Shown here piece after piece: positions 31,587 to 43,090 of a stretch of 64,000 nucleotides of DNA. The notes below the pieces were generated by a model. That model had not been told where the DNA came from, did no database searches, and saw only the letters and a program-made list of their open reading frames with translations. The DNA is from Zygnema cylindricum. Its lineage: Eukaryota > Streptophyta > Zygnematophyceae > Zygnematales > Zygnemataceae. The translations under genes were made by a program, and so were the position numbers. Numbering within the stretch: the stretch's first letter is position 1; every line of letters begins with the position of its first letter. The stretch covers positions 674,974 to 738,973 of the forward strand of contig JBBHKE010000159.1 of assembly GCA_037447655.1 (NCBI GenBank), in the 5' to 3' direction.

Positions 31587-32891
31587 CACCGTGAATCGTA
31601 ATTAGACTTATGTACTCTATATCGACACCCCTATCAATTTTGACATTGATGCCTGAAATACAATTAATAAATGTAATTTTTCCTTAACATTAATTACGGT
31701 TCTTGTAAAATAGCGTTAACGGTCATACCGTACTTATTTTATGAATAGTGTGGTGTATAGAAGGTGTTTGTTCGTGCAACACTATACTTCGTTACAGGAA
31801 ATTGTACATAAATGGTAGTTAACTTATGTCGGTTGCATACAAAACTGCGCTTAGAATAAACTTGGAGTCGAGTTTGCAACAAACGCGTCCGCAAACCCAA
31901 ATTATAATGATAGATAAATTATAGTAAAAGGACGCGACGTTGTACGAATTGTCATATTTTATACTTCTACCTGTTTTACTGTTTATATAATGACGGTAGA
32001 TCTCATGTACCTAAATCAGCGTTATGGAATAATTACAATTAAACATTTAAAAAAAAAATTGCAATACCCAGTATTAATTGTTGTTCTGAGACAACTGCTG
32101 GCACTGAAGATGAAGAAGATGCAGCATTAGTCATCGTAGAACAAATCAAGAGAGGAAGCTTCCACAAATACCGATGGCTGAACAGAAACTTTGACAGACT
32201 ATAAATTTCTGAAAAATGCTCCAATGGTCTTGAAAATTTAACACATTGTAGATAACTTACAAAAGAACACACACACAGAAATTCAATCAATTCCGCCTAC
32301 ACATCTGTGAGATATGCGGAAATGAAACTACATAAAACTGAGTGTACAGTTTTCATATCATTTGTTCCTAAAAATCAAATTCACTAAGTCCTACATCTAT
32401 ACACCGAAACTACACTAAGCTGTACGGAGGCATTCCAACCGTACATCTAACATTTTATCACAACAAATAATTCACTACGAACAAAGTTCTATTCTACCAA
32501 ATATTTAGGGGTTCGTAATACGAAGTGATATTGATCTAGTCACCTTCGATATTTGGCGGGCCGCCGTCCGACAGAGGATTTGCACCGTAGAATTGACTTC
32601 ACGAATTCCGTGGTCATGCGAATTTCCGTCGTCCGGGAGGACATACTCCGCGTTCTTCGGTGACGACGCGTGTCCCAAGTGTGAATGAACCGTGAACTCC
32701 CAACTTCACTGTCACACTAATTTTGGTATGTAATGAACCGAACTCAACCAAAAATAGCTTAAGTCCTGAACAACTCTCTCTCCCTCACAGCTGAGGCATA
32801 GAGAGGACTAAAGCTTTCTAAAAACAACATTAATAACACTAATTAATTATTAACACTAATAATTTCTAAAAGCTCATAACGATTCACGGTG
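31587..32891. mobile_element. CACCG/TA-family TIR element, interrupted by a solo LTR
   Basis: Left end CACCGTGAATCGTAATTAG, right end CATAACGATTCACGGTG, TA on both sides (31585-31586 and 32892-32893). A sister copy at 35903-37052 is colinear apart from nested insertions. It has no transposase. A 751-bp solo LTR sits inside at 32079-32829. Confidence 0.8.
32079..32829 (+). repeat. Solo LTR (TGTT...AACA family), TSD TTAAT
   Basis: It starts TGTTGTTCTGAGACAAC, ends CTAAAAACAACA, and has TTAAT on both sides (32074-32078 and 32830-32834). The sister element at 35903 has the uninterrupted target (near 36990), which proves insertion. Other copies lie at 52234-52971 and, truncated, at 41178-41585. 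The internal region of this family is not seen in the window. Confidence 0.9.
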
Positions 32892-33009
32892 TAGTGAACT
32901 GGATCTTGTTATCATCACTAATTTATGATTGCTAGACAAAAAAAACACTTCTCAAACTGACAATGATTATTAAAAGTTAAATAATAATGGGTGGCGTGAT
33001 GCTGACTTA

Positions 33010-33970
33010 GGGTACTTTCGCATGTGCTAAAGTTACAGCTATTTTCTGTCATTTTCCTCCATAACTTCGAAAAAAACAAAAAAATCCGCATCCGTACCAA
33101 AAAATTGAAATTACCACCATACAAGTTGCATTACCTTAAAAATATATATGTACTGCGGTTTGTCGTCTAGCGCGATTAATTTTATCGTCTAGCGCATTTC
33201 AACCCACTTTCGCGTCCTTCCAGCTCATGCTCAAACTTTACATAAAATCACCTCGTGAGGTGATTTTTAATAATTTCCATGTGGTGAGTGAACAAGTAGA
33301 TGTTATCGCACGTGCCAAAAGTTTTTGACATTTTTTGTGCGCGGAGTACCAAAAAAAAACCCACTGCACGTTTCCAGCCTGTGCGTGACTTTTTTTCGTG
33401 CGCTTTTTTCCGTACACGGCCGTGGAGGGGGTCTCGACCGACGGACGCCATTTCGCAAAAGCGAAGTCCATGAAAGCTCCTCTCTCTCTCTCTCCCTCTC
33501 CCACTACCAGGTCTGTCTCACAATTTTTGCAATGAAAAACGTTAACAATGGTATCAAATGAAAGATCTCTGAAACGATTTCTTTTGACTATCTTTGGGCG
33601 TATTTTTATGGCAAGTAGAGTGAGGAAAGACTAATAAACAAAATTGGAAAACCACGGTGGAATTTTTTAGAAATTGTGACGTCGACGCTGTCATAATTTG
33701 AGCGTGACGTCAAAATGTCACAAACCCTAACATCTACAATGTCATAAGTACTTAGACGTCTACAAACGTCAATATTTTGTAAACTTCATCGATTGTCGCG
33801 AGTTTTGTAGTCGTCTACAACCGTCACAAATTACAGCCACGTCTATATCCGTCACAATCAAAAGTAACGATTTCATTACTTTACATACGAATGCTCTAAA
33901 AGTAGTACAGAGATTCTTTGCTAAAAATAAAGTTACAAGACTACGGCTTCGGTTACATGCGAAAGTACCC
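33010..33970. mobile_element. Harbinger-like TIR element, TSD TTA
   Basis: GGGTACTTTCGCATGTG at the left and its complement ending TACATGCGAAAGTACCC at the right, with TTA on both sides (33007-33009 and 33971-33973), is typical of PIF/Harbinger. The interior contains a palindrome (AAAATCACCTC/GAGGTGATTTT near 33245). A segment from about 33250 to 33900 recurs at 61463-62036. There is no transposase. Confidence 0.75.
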
Positions 33971-33973
33971 TTA

Positions 33974-35164
33974 GGGTGGCTTTCCATCAGACGAAAAGTG
34001 AGGTTGTTTAAGAAATCTGGACCTCTCAGTACTATGACGTAATTTCTAAATTGTTTTTATATGCGAACAGCATTATATAGAATCTTGCCAATATTCTATA
34101 AAGGTCTGGGAGGTAACAATGACCGTTGGATTTTTTTTTCGCGAAGCATTCGAGTCGAAAGTTTTTGTAAATGGTGATGAACCTCGAGGAGGTACATCAC
34201 CATTTACAGAAAAATTTGAGCCGCGACACGTTGGATAATGAACATACGTGTCAAGACGGCAACCAACGGAAATCGAAAAAATTTTGCACATGATATATAC
34301 ATTCAAAAATCCAACCGAAATCACAAAAGTATGCTCGTAACAAACTTTCGTCGCGCTATTTCTGTTATCATCCATTCGTCACACTATTTGTAGAAGCGCT
34401 CATTTGTCACGCGAAAAAACATAAAAAACAAAAAAAATGAGTTGGTATTTGATAAGCGTTTGCAAAGATTTGTGTGGTACGATGCCCTTGGTCCGCACGT
34501 ACGTGGTGTGCACTATGCAGATGAAGATTTTGAGTTGAAGCATAGTTCAAAAGTAGGTGAAAGTACGCCCATACAATATGCCTATTGTACGCAAAACATA
34601 CAATATGACCTTAAGACCCATATGGTATTGGTCGCAAAATGAAAAAAAATAGTAACAGGGTTGAGTTGCACATCGATCGATAGAGAATTAAACGTCATGT
34701 CTAAACTTTGAAAAACATTCGGACAAAAAATTGTTTTTCTGTGAGTTTTGAGGTATTTTTTATTCAAACCGTCAGATTTGGACGATCGGACGGTTGATGA
34801 TAAAAGTAGCGATCTAAAAAGATCACATGAAAAGTCCATAACACAACTTACGATAGGAGTATCGTCAGATTCGGACAATCGGACGGTCGTTGATAAATGT
34901 AGCGATCTAAGAAAAACACATGAAAAGCCCATAACACAACTTACGATAAAGGCGCCGACCAAAGGCCTACCATAAAAACGCCTACTTTTGAACTATGAGT
35001 TGAAGCTGGTCGGTGTAAAAAATATTTGATGATCTTATCTTACGTGGTACCACTCATTTCTGAGCATTTGGATTACATACCCTCAGCGAAAGAACATCGT
35101 TCAAAATGTAGCATCCTTTAATGTAAGCCGTACAATTACAAAAAATCCTGATAGAACGCCACCC
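33974..35164 (+). mobile_element. Harbinger-like TIR element abutting the previous one, TSD TTA
   Basis: GGGTGGCTTTCCATCAGACG at the left and the complement of GGGTGGCGTTCTATCAGGAT at the right, with TTA before and after (33971-33973 and 35165-35167). The left TTA is shared with the element ending at 33970. It is homologous to 6199-6860. A hAT MITE is nested at 34541-34997. Confidence 0.78.
34541..34997 (+). mobile_element. hAT-type MITE, enlarged, TSD AGTTGAAG
   Basis: Perfect CATAGTTCAAAAGTAGG/CCTACTTTTGAACTATG-type ends and a perfect 8-bp duplication AGTTGAAG (34533-34540 and 34998-35005). The homologous Harbinger-like copy near 6752 has the single, unoccupied AGTTGAAG. At 457 bases it is longer than its relatives because of an internal duplication of the CGATCGGACGGT...ACAACTTACGATA block. 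Confidence 0.92.
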
Positions 35165-35302
35165 TTAGTCTCCCATTGTTAAAACAAATTAAACGATAGG
35201 ATCGTCTCCACGCTTGTACCCGTCCGAATCCACTCTTGTTTTGTATGTTTACCGAATCTTATCTCATTCTAATGAAGTTTTACGCCGCTTCTTACAATTC
35301 GT

Positions 35303-35312
35303 NNNNNNNNNN
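35303..35312. other. Assembly gap (10 N)
   Basis: Ten consecutive undetermined bases; a gap of unknown true size is likely. The flanks are unclassified sequence. Confidence 1.
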
Positions 35313-35472
35313 CACCCCGCGTTATCTCGAGATGTCACTTGGTATCAAGTTTTCATCCGGAAAATTACCATCCGGAAACCAGCCACGGATATAGTGTTTA
35401 ACACTATACCCGAAAAGTACACTCGAAGAATCTAGCGATGAAACTAGTCGCTGACAGGCTAGCAGGTTTAGA

Positions 35473-35823
35473 GTAGGTGAAAGTAGGCCCATACAATATG
35501 CCTATTGTACGCAAAACATACAATATGGCCTTAAGACCCATATTGTATTGGTCGCAAAATGAAAAATAATAGTAACAGGGTTGAGTTGCACATCAATCGA
35601 TAGAGAATTGAACGTCATGTCTAAATTTTGAAAAACATTCGGACAAATTTTTATTTTTCCGTGATTTTTGGGGTATTTTTTATTTAAACCGTTAGATTTG
35701 GACGATCGGACAGTCGCTGATCAAAGTAGCGATCTAAGAAGCTCACATGAAAAGCCCATATCACAATTTGTGATATAGGCACCGACCAAAGGCCTACCAT
35801 TAAAAGGCCTACTTTTGAACTAT
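35473..35823 (+). mobile_element. hAT-type MITE, left end lost
   Basis: It follows the family from GTAGGTGAAAGTAGGCCC to the perfect right end CCTACTTTTGAACTATG, but CATAGTTCAAAA is replaced by GCAGGTTTAGA. The interior resembles the enlarged copy at 34541 (GGTTGAGTTGCACATC block). Confidence 0.75.
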
Positions 35824-35902
35824 GGTTCACTGTAGAGCTCTATTGCGCCCCACAAGCTGGTAAACTTGGCCCGCAACTGTTCGGTGCCCATAGTTTCCCT
35901 TA

Positions 35903-37052
35903 CACCGTGAATCGTAATTAGCCTTATGTACTCTATATCGGCACCCCTAAATTTTGACATTGATACCAAAACACAATTAAAGAATTTAATTTTTCCTTGA
36001 CGTTAATTACGATTCTTGTAAATTAGCGTAAACGGTCATACCGTACTTATTTTTTGTTCGTACAACACTATACTTCGTTACCGAAAATCGTACAGAAATG
36101 GTAGGTAACTTATGTCGGTTGCATTCAGAACCGCGCTTATAATAAATCTGAAGTCAAGTTTGCGACAAACACTTTCACATCCGAAATTATAATCATGGAT
36201 TAATTATAGTAAAAGGACTCGACGTTGTACGGATTGTTATATTTTTTACTTCTACCTATTTTACTGTTTTTATATGCGTGGTTCACACTTGGAAAAATGG
36301 GAAAACGATGTCATAAATTTTGGGATCCGTACGCCAAATTTCATTAATTGACAAAAAACGCGGCGGTGACGGTTAGGGCGGTTGGTTTCGACCGTTTTGG
36401 AGCGTAGCGGCTGACAAAAGATGCAGTTCTATGCGTCAAAACTCGAAAGCTGTGTAAAGCAAACGGCAGCTGACGTCCGCCATCGGACATCATGTTCGGA
36501 ATGCACTTTTTCGTTTTTGAAGAATTTCGAAAACGAAGCGCACGGACGTGAACCATACAAGAATTCATTCCGTCGCAAACTTATGAACAAATTAGGAGAC
36601 CAATCACATAAGAAAACACGTAATGGCAAAAAAGAAAAAAAAACACTGATGATTTTGGGCATGTTCTAAGTTCATCCGGGTTATTTTCGGTCTGTACAAA
36701 CGCTTGCTTCGCAGTACAGTTTGATTTGGAAGGCTTCATACATATCATGTCCGCAAAGCCTTTCTTTTTTTTATAGACAAGCGGCTCATATCACGACACA
36801 CTAGTTGACACATGATAGCGTCATGTGCTAGTTCACGGCAGACAAAAAAAAGTATCGTTTTCATGCCATACCGTTTTCCCCTTTTTGAAGTGTGAACCAC
36901 GCAATAGTGACGACAGATCTCGTGTACCTAAATCAACGTTATGGAGAAATTACAATTAAACATTTAAAAAAAAAAATGTAATACCTATTATTAATAACAT
37001 TAATTAATTTTTGACACTAATAATTTCTAAAGGCTAATAACGATTCACGGTG
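35903..37052. mobile_element. CACCG/TA-family TIR element, sister of 31587
   Basis: Ends CACCGTGAATCGTAATTAG and CTAATAACGATTCACGGTG with TA on both sides (35901-35902 and 37053-37054). It is colinear with 31587-32891 but lacks the solo LTR and instead carries the 629-bp TIR element at 36275. Right-flank sequence after 37054 matches that after 32893 for about 350 bases, so the block was duplicated. Confidence 0.8.
36275..36903. mobile_element. TIR element TGCGTGGTTCACACTT, 3-bp TSD ATA
   Basis: Inverted ends TGCGTGGTTCACACTT and AAGTGTGAACCACGCA, extending as imperfect arms (GGGAAAACGATG / CCGTTTTCCCC). ATA occurs on both sides (36272-36274 and 36904-36906). The sister element (near 31985) lacks the insert. 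It is non-autonomous; a 3-bp duplication would suit a Harbinger-type element. Confidence 0.75.
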
Positions 37053-37413
37053 TAGTGAACTGGATCGTGTTATTATCACTGATTTATGATTGCTGGACAA
37101 AAAACACTTATCCAACTGAGAGTGATTATTAAAAGTTAAATAATAATGGGTGGCGTGAAGCTGAGTTAGGGTACTTTCGCATGTGCTAAAGTAACAGTTA
37201 TTTTCTGTTATTTTCCTCCATAACTTCGGAAAAAATGAGAAAATCCGCAGCCGTACCAAAAAATTGAAATTACCACCATACGACTTGCATTACCTTGACA
37301 ATTTATGTGTATTGCGGTTTGTCGTCTAGCGCGATGCAATTTGTCGTCTAGGGCATTTCAACCCACTTTCGCGTCCTTCCAGCTCATATTCAAACTTTAC
37401 AAAAAATCACCTC

Positions 37414-38276
37414 TGTCAAGCTCGTGTGCATCTTCGGCACATTTGCACTCCCAGGAGTTTCGAGGCCTCGTTCCACCTTGTAGGGACTCCAGCGTACGGA
37501 GAAGGGGGGGGACAACCCGTCGGATCAGAACTTTGTATTTTTACCGTGGAGCACAACGCACTTTAGTTCACCTTAAACGGAGGTCGGACTGCGGAGTTAG
37601 TCCAGTGTAAAGGTGGCGGCTCCATTTCATGACATCCGATCTATGTAGCTCTAAGCGGAGGGGTACATTATAGAAAGGCACGCAGCCTTTAAGATTGTCC
37701 CGTAGATCTTGCTGTTAGCTGTCAGTAGGATGTTAGTTCAGGTCTAACAGACGGGCAAAGCATTTATGACATTGGGTCAAAGTTAGACGTTTCACGTCAA
37801 TTCAAAACTTTGTTGCTTACTAGTGTACCATAGGAAGACCTTTGGCTGTCAATTCAGCCGGAGCCAGTCGCCTAACTTTTTGCCTTGAGTGTAATGTAGC
37901 CTGGTTTGTCTTGTGTCCGTACGATAACAATTGCTGGTTGCTGATTGGCTTTGAGCATTGCTTTGAATTTGGTAGATGCAATAGGACAAACTTTTGTTGT
38001 ATAAGTCACTTAGGGTCGAAGGAGACAGGTTGCTTTTTCAGTACTGTCTCCTGAGAAAACCCCTAGAGAAGAAAATCAACTTTTTTGTTGGAGAACTGTT
38101 GCATTGTGTCGTTGCCTCTATTGCCATCTTTGTTTTGGATTGTCTTTTGTGGAGACCGTAGCTCGGGTGGGTGGTTGGCACTATCCTCTCTTTGGGCGGT
38201 TTGGACTTTCATTGTTTGAAACTTAGAAGAGTCTTGTCGGATCCGTACGGCCGAAACGAGGGGTGAGGGAGACTCA
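37414..38276 (+). repeat. Gypsy LTR (TGTCAAGCTCG family)
   Basis: It starts TGTCAAGCTCGTGTGCAT and ends GAGGGAGACTCA. It resembles 42266 to about 43090 more closely than the adjacent LTR at 38278. A single T separates it from that next LTR. The block GGAGACAGGTTGCTTTTTCA...CTGTCTCC forms a small inverted pair in all copies. Confidence 0.7.
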
Positions 38277-38277
38277 T

Positions 38278-39140
38278 TGTCAAGCTCGAGTGCTTTTCAG
38301 GCACACTTCTATATTACCGAGGATTTCCGTACCCTTCCTACCCGTATTGTTCTCATAGTACGGAAAAGTGAGCGCAACCAGCCGGAAGGATTATGGTATT
38401 TCCTTTACTGAACAAGACGCACTTTGTTTCGTGCCTAACGGAGGCTGGACGACAAAGTTCTACCGTCTGAAAGATCGCAGTTCCGTCCCCTAGTACTAGC
38501 TTCCACCAGCCCTAGTGGAGGGTACATTGTGGATTGCCACGTAGACTTCCGGACTGTCATCTAGATTTTGCTGTTAGCTGTCTGTAGCAATTCAGTTCAG
38601 GTTTAGCTGACCAGTGGTTAATTAATTACATTAAGTTAAAGCTTGGCACTTCTGTGTCCCTTTCTTTGTGGTTTGGCTTATAACTGCAGATTAAATAATA
38701 ACCTCCGGCCGCGGATCTAGCCGTAGTCAGATGTTTAACTTTTTGCCCCAAGTGTAGTACGGAATATTTGGTCCTCTGTCAGTTCGATTGCTCTAGCTTG
38801 CCGCTCACTGGTTCATAGCATAGTTCTGACTTTTTGGACCTGATTTTGGAAAAACTTTGATGTATAAGGCGCTTGGGGCCGAAGGAGACAGGTTGCTTTT
38901 CAGTACTGTCTCCTGTGAAAACCCTCAGATATTCCAACAAAACCTTCTTTTAGAGAATCTTTGTGTTATTTGACTCTATTGCCATCTCTGTTTTGGATTT
39001 GTCCATTTTGGGAATCATAGTTCGGGTTGGCAGTTGGCACTGCCTTCCCTTTGGGTGATTTTTGGATTTTTCGCTGTTTGAAACTGAGAAGAGTCTAGTC
39101 AGTTCTGAGCTGCGGACACCGAGGGTTGAAGGAGTACCAT
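38278..39140 (+). repeat. Gypsy LTR adjoining a gag gene (5' LTR of partial copy)
   Basis: It starts TGTCAAGCTCGAGTGC and diverges from its left neighbour, but keeps the same order of blocks (GCGCTTGGGGCCGAAGGAGAC, CTGTTTGAAACT.AGAAGAGTC). The 3' end is approximate. It is followed by a leader of about 450 bases and the gag frame at 39587. Confidence 0.65.
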
Positions 39141-39586
39141 ACCTATTTACACTGACCATCAGGAGAGATTTCGCCTTTCTCCCATTGTCATCGTAAATTG
39201 CCTGGGTATGTTAAGCTTGCTTCGCCATCTTTTACATCTTCCATCTTATATTTTATTTCTGTGGTCAAGGTGATATTGTTAAATCTGAAACAGCCATTCC
39301 TATTTATTTTTTTATATGTCCACGTGGTAGTGCATTTGTGTCTTCACTTTTAGTCTCTTTTGCTTTGGCGGGGACTTCCCGGAGTAAAACTGCAATTTCC
39401 TGTTATCAAAACAGTGGGTTTTGAGGGAACGGATGCTATATACTTCCTGTGGATAAAGCACTGTACTGAAAAGCCACCTGTCTCCTTCGGATTAGAGGGG
39501 ATAGGAGTTTTTGACTTTATAAGCCCACCCGGCGCAATCGAGTTTGGTTTACTTTCGTTTCTTCTTCTTTCAAGACCTTTGTCATC

Positions 39587-41177
39587 ATGGGGGGAGGCGA
39601 AGCCCAAGATAGGAATCTCTCCGGTGCCCGGCCGAAAGAACGGGCGAATCCAGAAGCGGTGGTATCAGAAGAAGAGTCCCAGGTTCCCGAAGAATCAGTC
39701 CTTTTCACCTCGCCTGCCAACATAGAGCGGTTTCTCCAGGGGATGATGCCTGAGCCTGTTAGGGTTCAAACTCCTCCAAAACCACCCGAACCACAAACTT
39801 CGCCCCCATCTCCTCCTAGCCTCACTCCTGAACATTTTCCCTCCTTGGCGGAGGCCTCCAGAACCTTTGCCGAGGAAAGAAAGGAGGCCAGAGCACAGGC
39901 TCAAGAAAGAAACCGAGTGTTACCACGGGCCAGGCCAAAGAGGCAAGCTCAGCGGGAGCCCCTTTTGGGTCCCCTTTCGGAGGTCGGGCTTCACACCAGA
40001 TCAAAGATTCCCAGGGCCGAAATTCAGATTGACCCTGCGGTTTTGACGGATCCCAGCCGCCCTGGTCGAAAGGAACTCCTTGCTCTTCATGATCTTCATG
40101 AACTGAAGGTTAAGCAGGAGTTGGTGCAAAGAGTGTCTCAGTCGGATCAACCTCGGGTGGTTAAACTAGTGGGAGGGGTAGTGGAGATTCTAAGCAGCTC
40201 TTCAGAGAGTGGTTCCTCACAGTCCTTGCAGGAAAGGCCTAGGAGGGCTCCTCCTTCTCGCCCTCCTCCATCTTCTTCCCAAGACACTGCAGCAAGCCGA
40301 CCGTCCCGAGGGCGCCCGACTACGAGGTCTCGTAGTAGAGCTGATGGCAGCGATAGAGGGGCTCTAGAGCCGGGGAGGGGGAAGAAGTTTGACCACAGGG
40401 ATAGCAAGGGTAGATTTGCACCTATTCCCAAGGAAGAACCTTCCCCAACGCCAGTGCCAGTCTCCACCAAGAGATCTACCCCTCCAGCACCCCGGGTCCG
40501 CCCTGATGGAGGGTTCTGGCGACCCGAACCCACTGACCCAGAGGTTCCAGAAACCGAACCTGAAGAGTTTTCCGAGGGATTGTTTCGAGCCAGGCCTACA
40601 GATCCAGAAATTCTAGGAGCAGGGATAGCTGATCTGACCGGAGTCGTGGAAAGGGCTAAGGAACTAGTGGAAATTTTATAATCCCAGGGCTCGGCTACGG
40701 CGGGGACTGGAACCGTTATAGTGGATTGGGAAGCATTGGAGGAAGAACGGAGAAAGTTGTGGGAGCAGGAATTGAATCTTATCCGGGAAGCTAAGCGGAG
40801 GACCAGTGGGATCCTCAGTGGGCGGATCCCTCCAACACCAGTAGCGGAAACCTCGCCCAGAGCTCCACCCCAGGCTCCTCCTTCTGAGATTGGTCGGGAA
40901 CCTCCTCTTCAGCGGGAAGAGGGGGCAGACACAAGACCTAATATTGGGGGTTTCGGTGCAGATTTACCGTCTAAACTCGAAGCGGCTCCGCGGGAAGAGC
41001 CTACTTTTGTTTCGGTGGAGGTTTCTGAAGCTGTTGAGGCCTTAGTGGAGTTACGACCGGACGAAAGAATTCACATCCCCTTGAGGCCGTCTACCCCTCC
41101 TTCTCCTCCACCCAGACTGTCCCCTGATCCTCCTCTTTTCCCTCCTCGTCTTCCTACTTCCCACGCCCAGGCCCCGG
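39587..41177 (+). pseudogene. Gypsy gag N-terminal region, proline-rich, partial copy
   Basis: Opens MGGGEAQDRNLSGARPKERA, then a Pro/Ser/Arg-rich, probably disordered 360-residue stretch (PPKPPEPQTSPPSPP, RRAPPSRPPPSSSQ), then DWEALEEERRKLWEQELNLI, which looks like a short coiled coil. A TAA at about 40679 interrupts the frame; it resumes to 41177 and ends where a truncated LTR begins. The same protein, more damaged, is encoded in pieces at 43519-44283, 51827-52228 and 52977-53613 in the longer gypsy copy, upstream of its capsid. I infer an N-terminal gag extension; no domain is recognised in it. Confidence 0.7.
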
Positions 41178-41585
41178 TACACTAAGCTGTACGGAGGCAT
41201 TCCAGCCGTACATCTAACATTCTATCACAAATATTTACACCGAAGTTAAGACAACGTAAAGTGATAATGATCTAGTCACGCCTCGTCACTATTTGTTGGC
41301 GGCGGTTGTCAGCGGTCCGATTAGAGGATTTGGCACCGTAATATTGACTTTACGAAGTCCTAGTGGTCCTGCCAAATTTCCGTACGTCCAAGGAGGACAT
41401 ACTCACGCATTCTCCCAAGTGACGACACGTGTCCCAAGTGTGAATGAACCGTGAACTCCCAACTTCATTGTCACACTAATTTCGGTAAGTATTGAACCGA
41501 ACTCAACCAAAAAATAGCTTAAGTCCTGAACAACTCTCTCTCACAGCTGAGGCATAAAGAGGACTAAAGCTTTCTAAAAACAACA
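41178..41585 (+). repeat. Truncated LTR of the TGTT...AACA family
   Basis: Matches the 3' 55% of the LTR at 52234-52971 (from CACTAAGCTGTACGGAGG to CTTTCTAAAAACAACA). The 5' part is missing, and it joins the gag sequence directly. Confidence 0.8.
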
Positions 41586-42265
41586 CCTAGATCCATTGAA
41601 GGTGGGCACCCTAGAGGGTGGGCCCATAACCTGTAATTTTGTGTCCTCCATTGGACTATAGAATTCAGGAAGCCTCTAGATAACTTTTAACTAACCCACG
41701 TCAAGCCACAACCACTTCTGCTCTAAAGTGAAAAGTGACAGTTTGACGGCACTTATGTGCAGCCTAAACTCCCCTAAGTCCGTGGCAAAAGAACCATTGA
41801 AAATGACCAACCAAGCGATAAGTTAAGAGTCGACAAAAACGCCAATTTTATACAATGCTCTCTTAGAGAGAGATATCTACACCGCGCATCATTATTTTTG
41901 TTAAGGTTTAAATAGCGTAAAAGAAAAATTAGTGTTATCCATTCTAATTTAGTGCAAAAAACATGGCAGATTATTGTCCACTTCCTTAAATAATGTTGCT
42001 AATTTAATTTCGAAAATCATGTATACTATTTTTGGAAAAATATCAAGATTTTAAGAACACAAATTAGAGTCGTTGACACTAATAACGATGTGCGGTGTAC
42101 CTACCAGAATTTCCTAAGTCCTAAACCCTTTGACAACCCCTATCTATTTAAGTACGAAACTATCATATTATTATACCGTACCAGAAAGTACTGTTGCCGG
42201 TGTACCTTTTGTACGACAGATGTACGAGAAGGCTATTACGTGGACGCGTGCCCTCTTTTTACTCG
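41586..42265 (-). mobile_element. Copia fragment, minus strand: gag start, PBS and part of 5' LTR
   Basis: Reading leftwards from the LTR, the copia LTR (42265-41632) is followed by the half-tRNA primer site (41631-41620) and the first gag codons (MGPPSRVP-like), which stop at 41586. The LTR is split by a CACCG-family MITE (41880-42097) and its U3 side is cut off by the gypsy LTR starting at 42266. Confidence 0.8.
41880..42097. mobile_element. 218-bp MITE of the CACCG/TA family inside a copia LTR
   Basis: Ends CACCGCGCATCATTATTTTTG and TAATAACGATGTGCGGTG, with TA on both sides (41878-41879 and 42098-42099). The LTR sequence is continuous across it (GAGAGAGATATC / CTACC...TTTCCTAAGTCC), confirming insertion. 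Confidence 0.85.
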
Positions 42266-43090
42266 TGTCAAGCTCGTGTGCATTTTCGACATTTCCAGGG
42301 CTTCATTCCACCTTGTACGGACTCTAGCGTACAGAGAAGGGGGGAGGACTGCCAGCCGGATCAGATCTTTATATTTTCACCCTGGAGCACTACGCAATTG
42401 AGTTCACCTTAAACGGAGGTTGAACGGCGGAGTTAGTCCGGTGCAAAATGTCTGGTCTATTATATTGTGTGTTCTAAGTAGCTCTAGTAGAGGGATACAT
42501 TAGGAAACAACACGCAACCTTTGGAATTATCCCATAGATCTTAGGATGTCAGTTCAGGCCCAATAGACGGGCAAAGCATTTATAACATTCGGTCAAAGTT
42601 AGGCGGTTTCACGTCGAGTCAGAACTTTGTTGCCCTTTCGTGTATTATAGGAGGACCTTCGGCCGCTAATCCAACGAAACCAGTCGTCTAACTTTTAGCC
42701 GTGAGTGTAGTACAGTCAGTCTTGTTTTGTGTCCGTGCGATAACAATTGCTGGCCGCTGATTGGCTTGCCACATTGCTTTGACTTTGGCACTTGCAGTAG
42801 AACAAACTCTGATTGTATAAAGCACTTAGGGCCGGTGGAGACAGGTTGTTTTTTCAGTATTGTCTCCTGAGAAAACCCACAGAGAATTAAATCAACCATT
42901 CTGTTGGAGAACTGTTGCATTGTGTCGTTGACTCTATTGCCATCTTTGTTTTGGATTTTCTTTTGTGGAGACCATAGCTCGGGTGGGTGGTTGGCACTAT
43001 CCTCTCTTTGGGCGGTTTGGACTTTCGCTGTTTGAAACTTAGAAGAGTCTTGCCGGATCCGAACGGCGGAACCGAGGGGTGAGGGAGACT
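42266..43090 (+). repeat. Gypsy 5' LTR
   Basis: Starts TGTCAAGCTCGTGTGCATTT and ends about GGTGAGGGAGACT; it parallels 37414-38276 closely. It interrupts a minus-strand copia LTR. The primer-binding site after it (CTTACCGGTTTTCGGGGCC) is not recognised. Confidence 0.7.

Noticed and set aside
37842-38054. 70-codon open frame
   Set aside because: It lies within a gypsy LTR and is not preserved as a frame in the other LTR copies.
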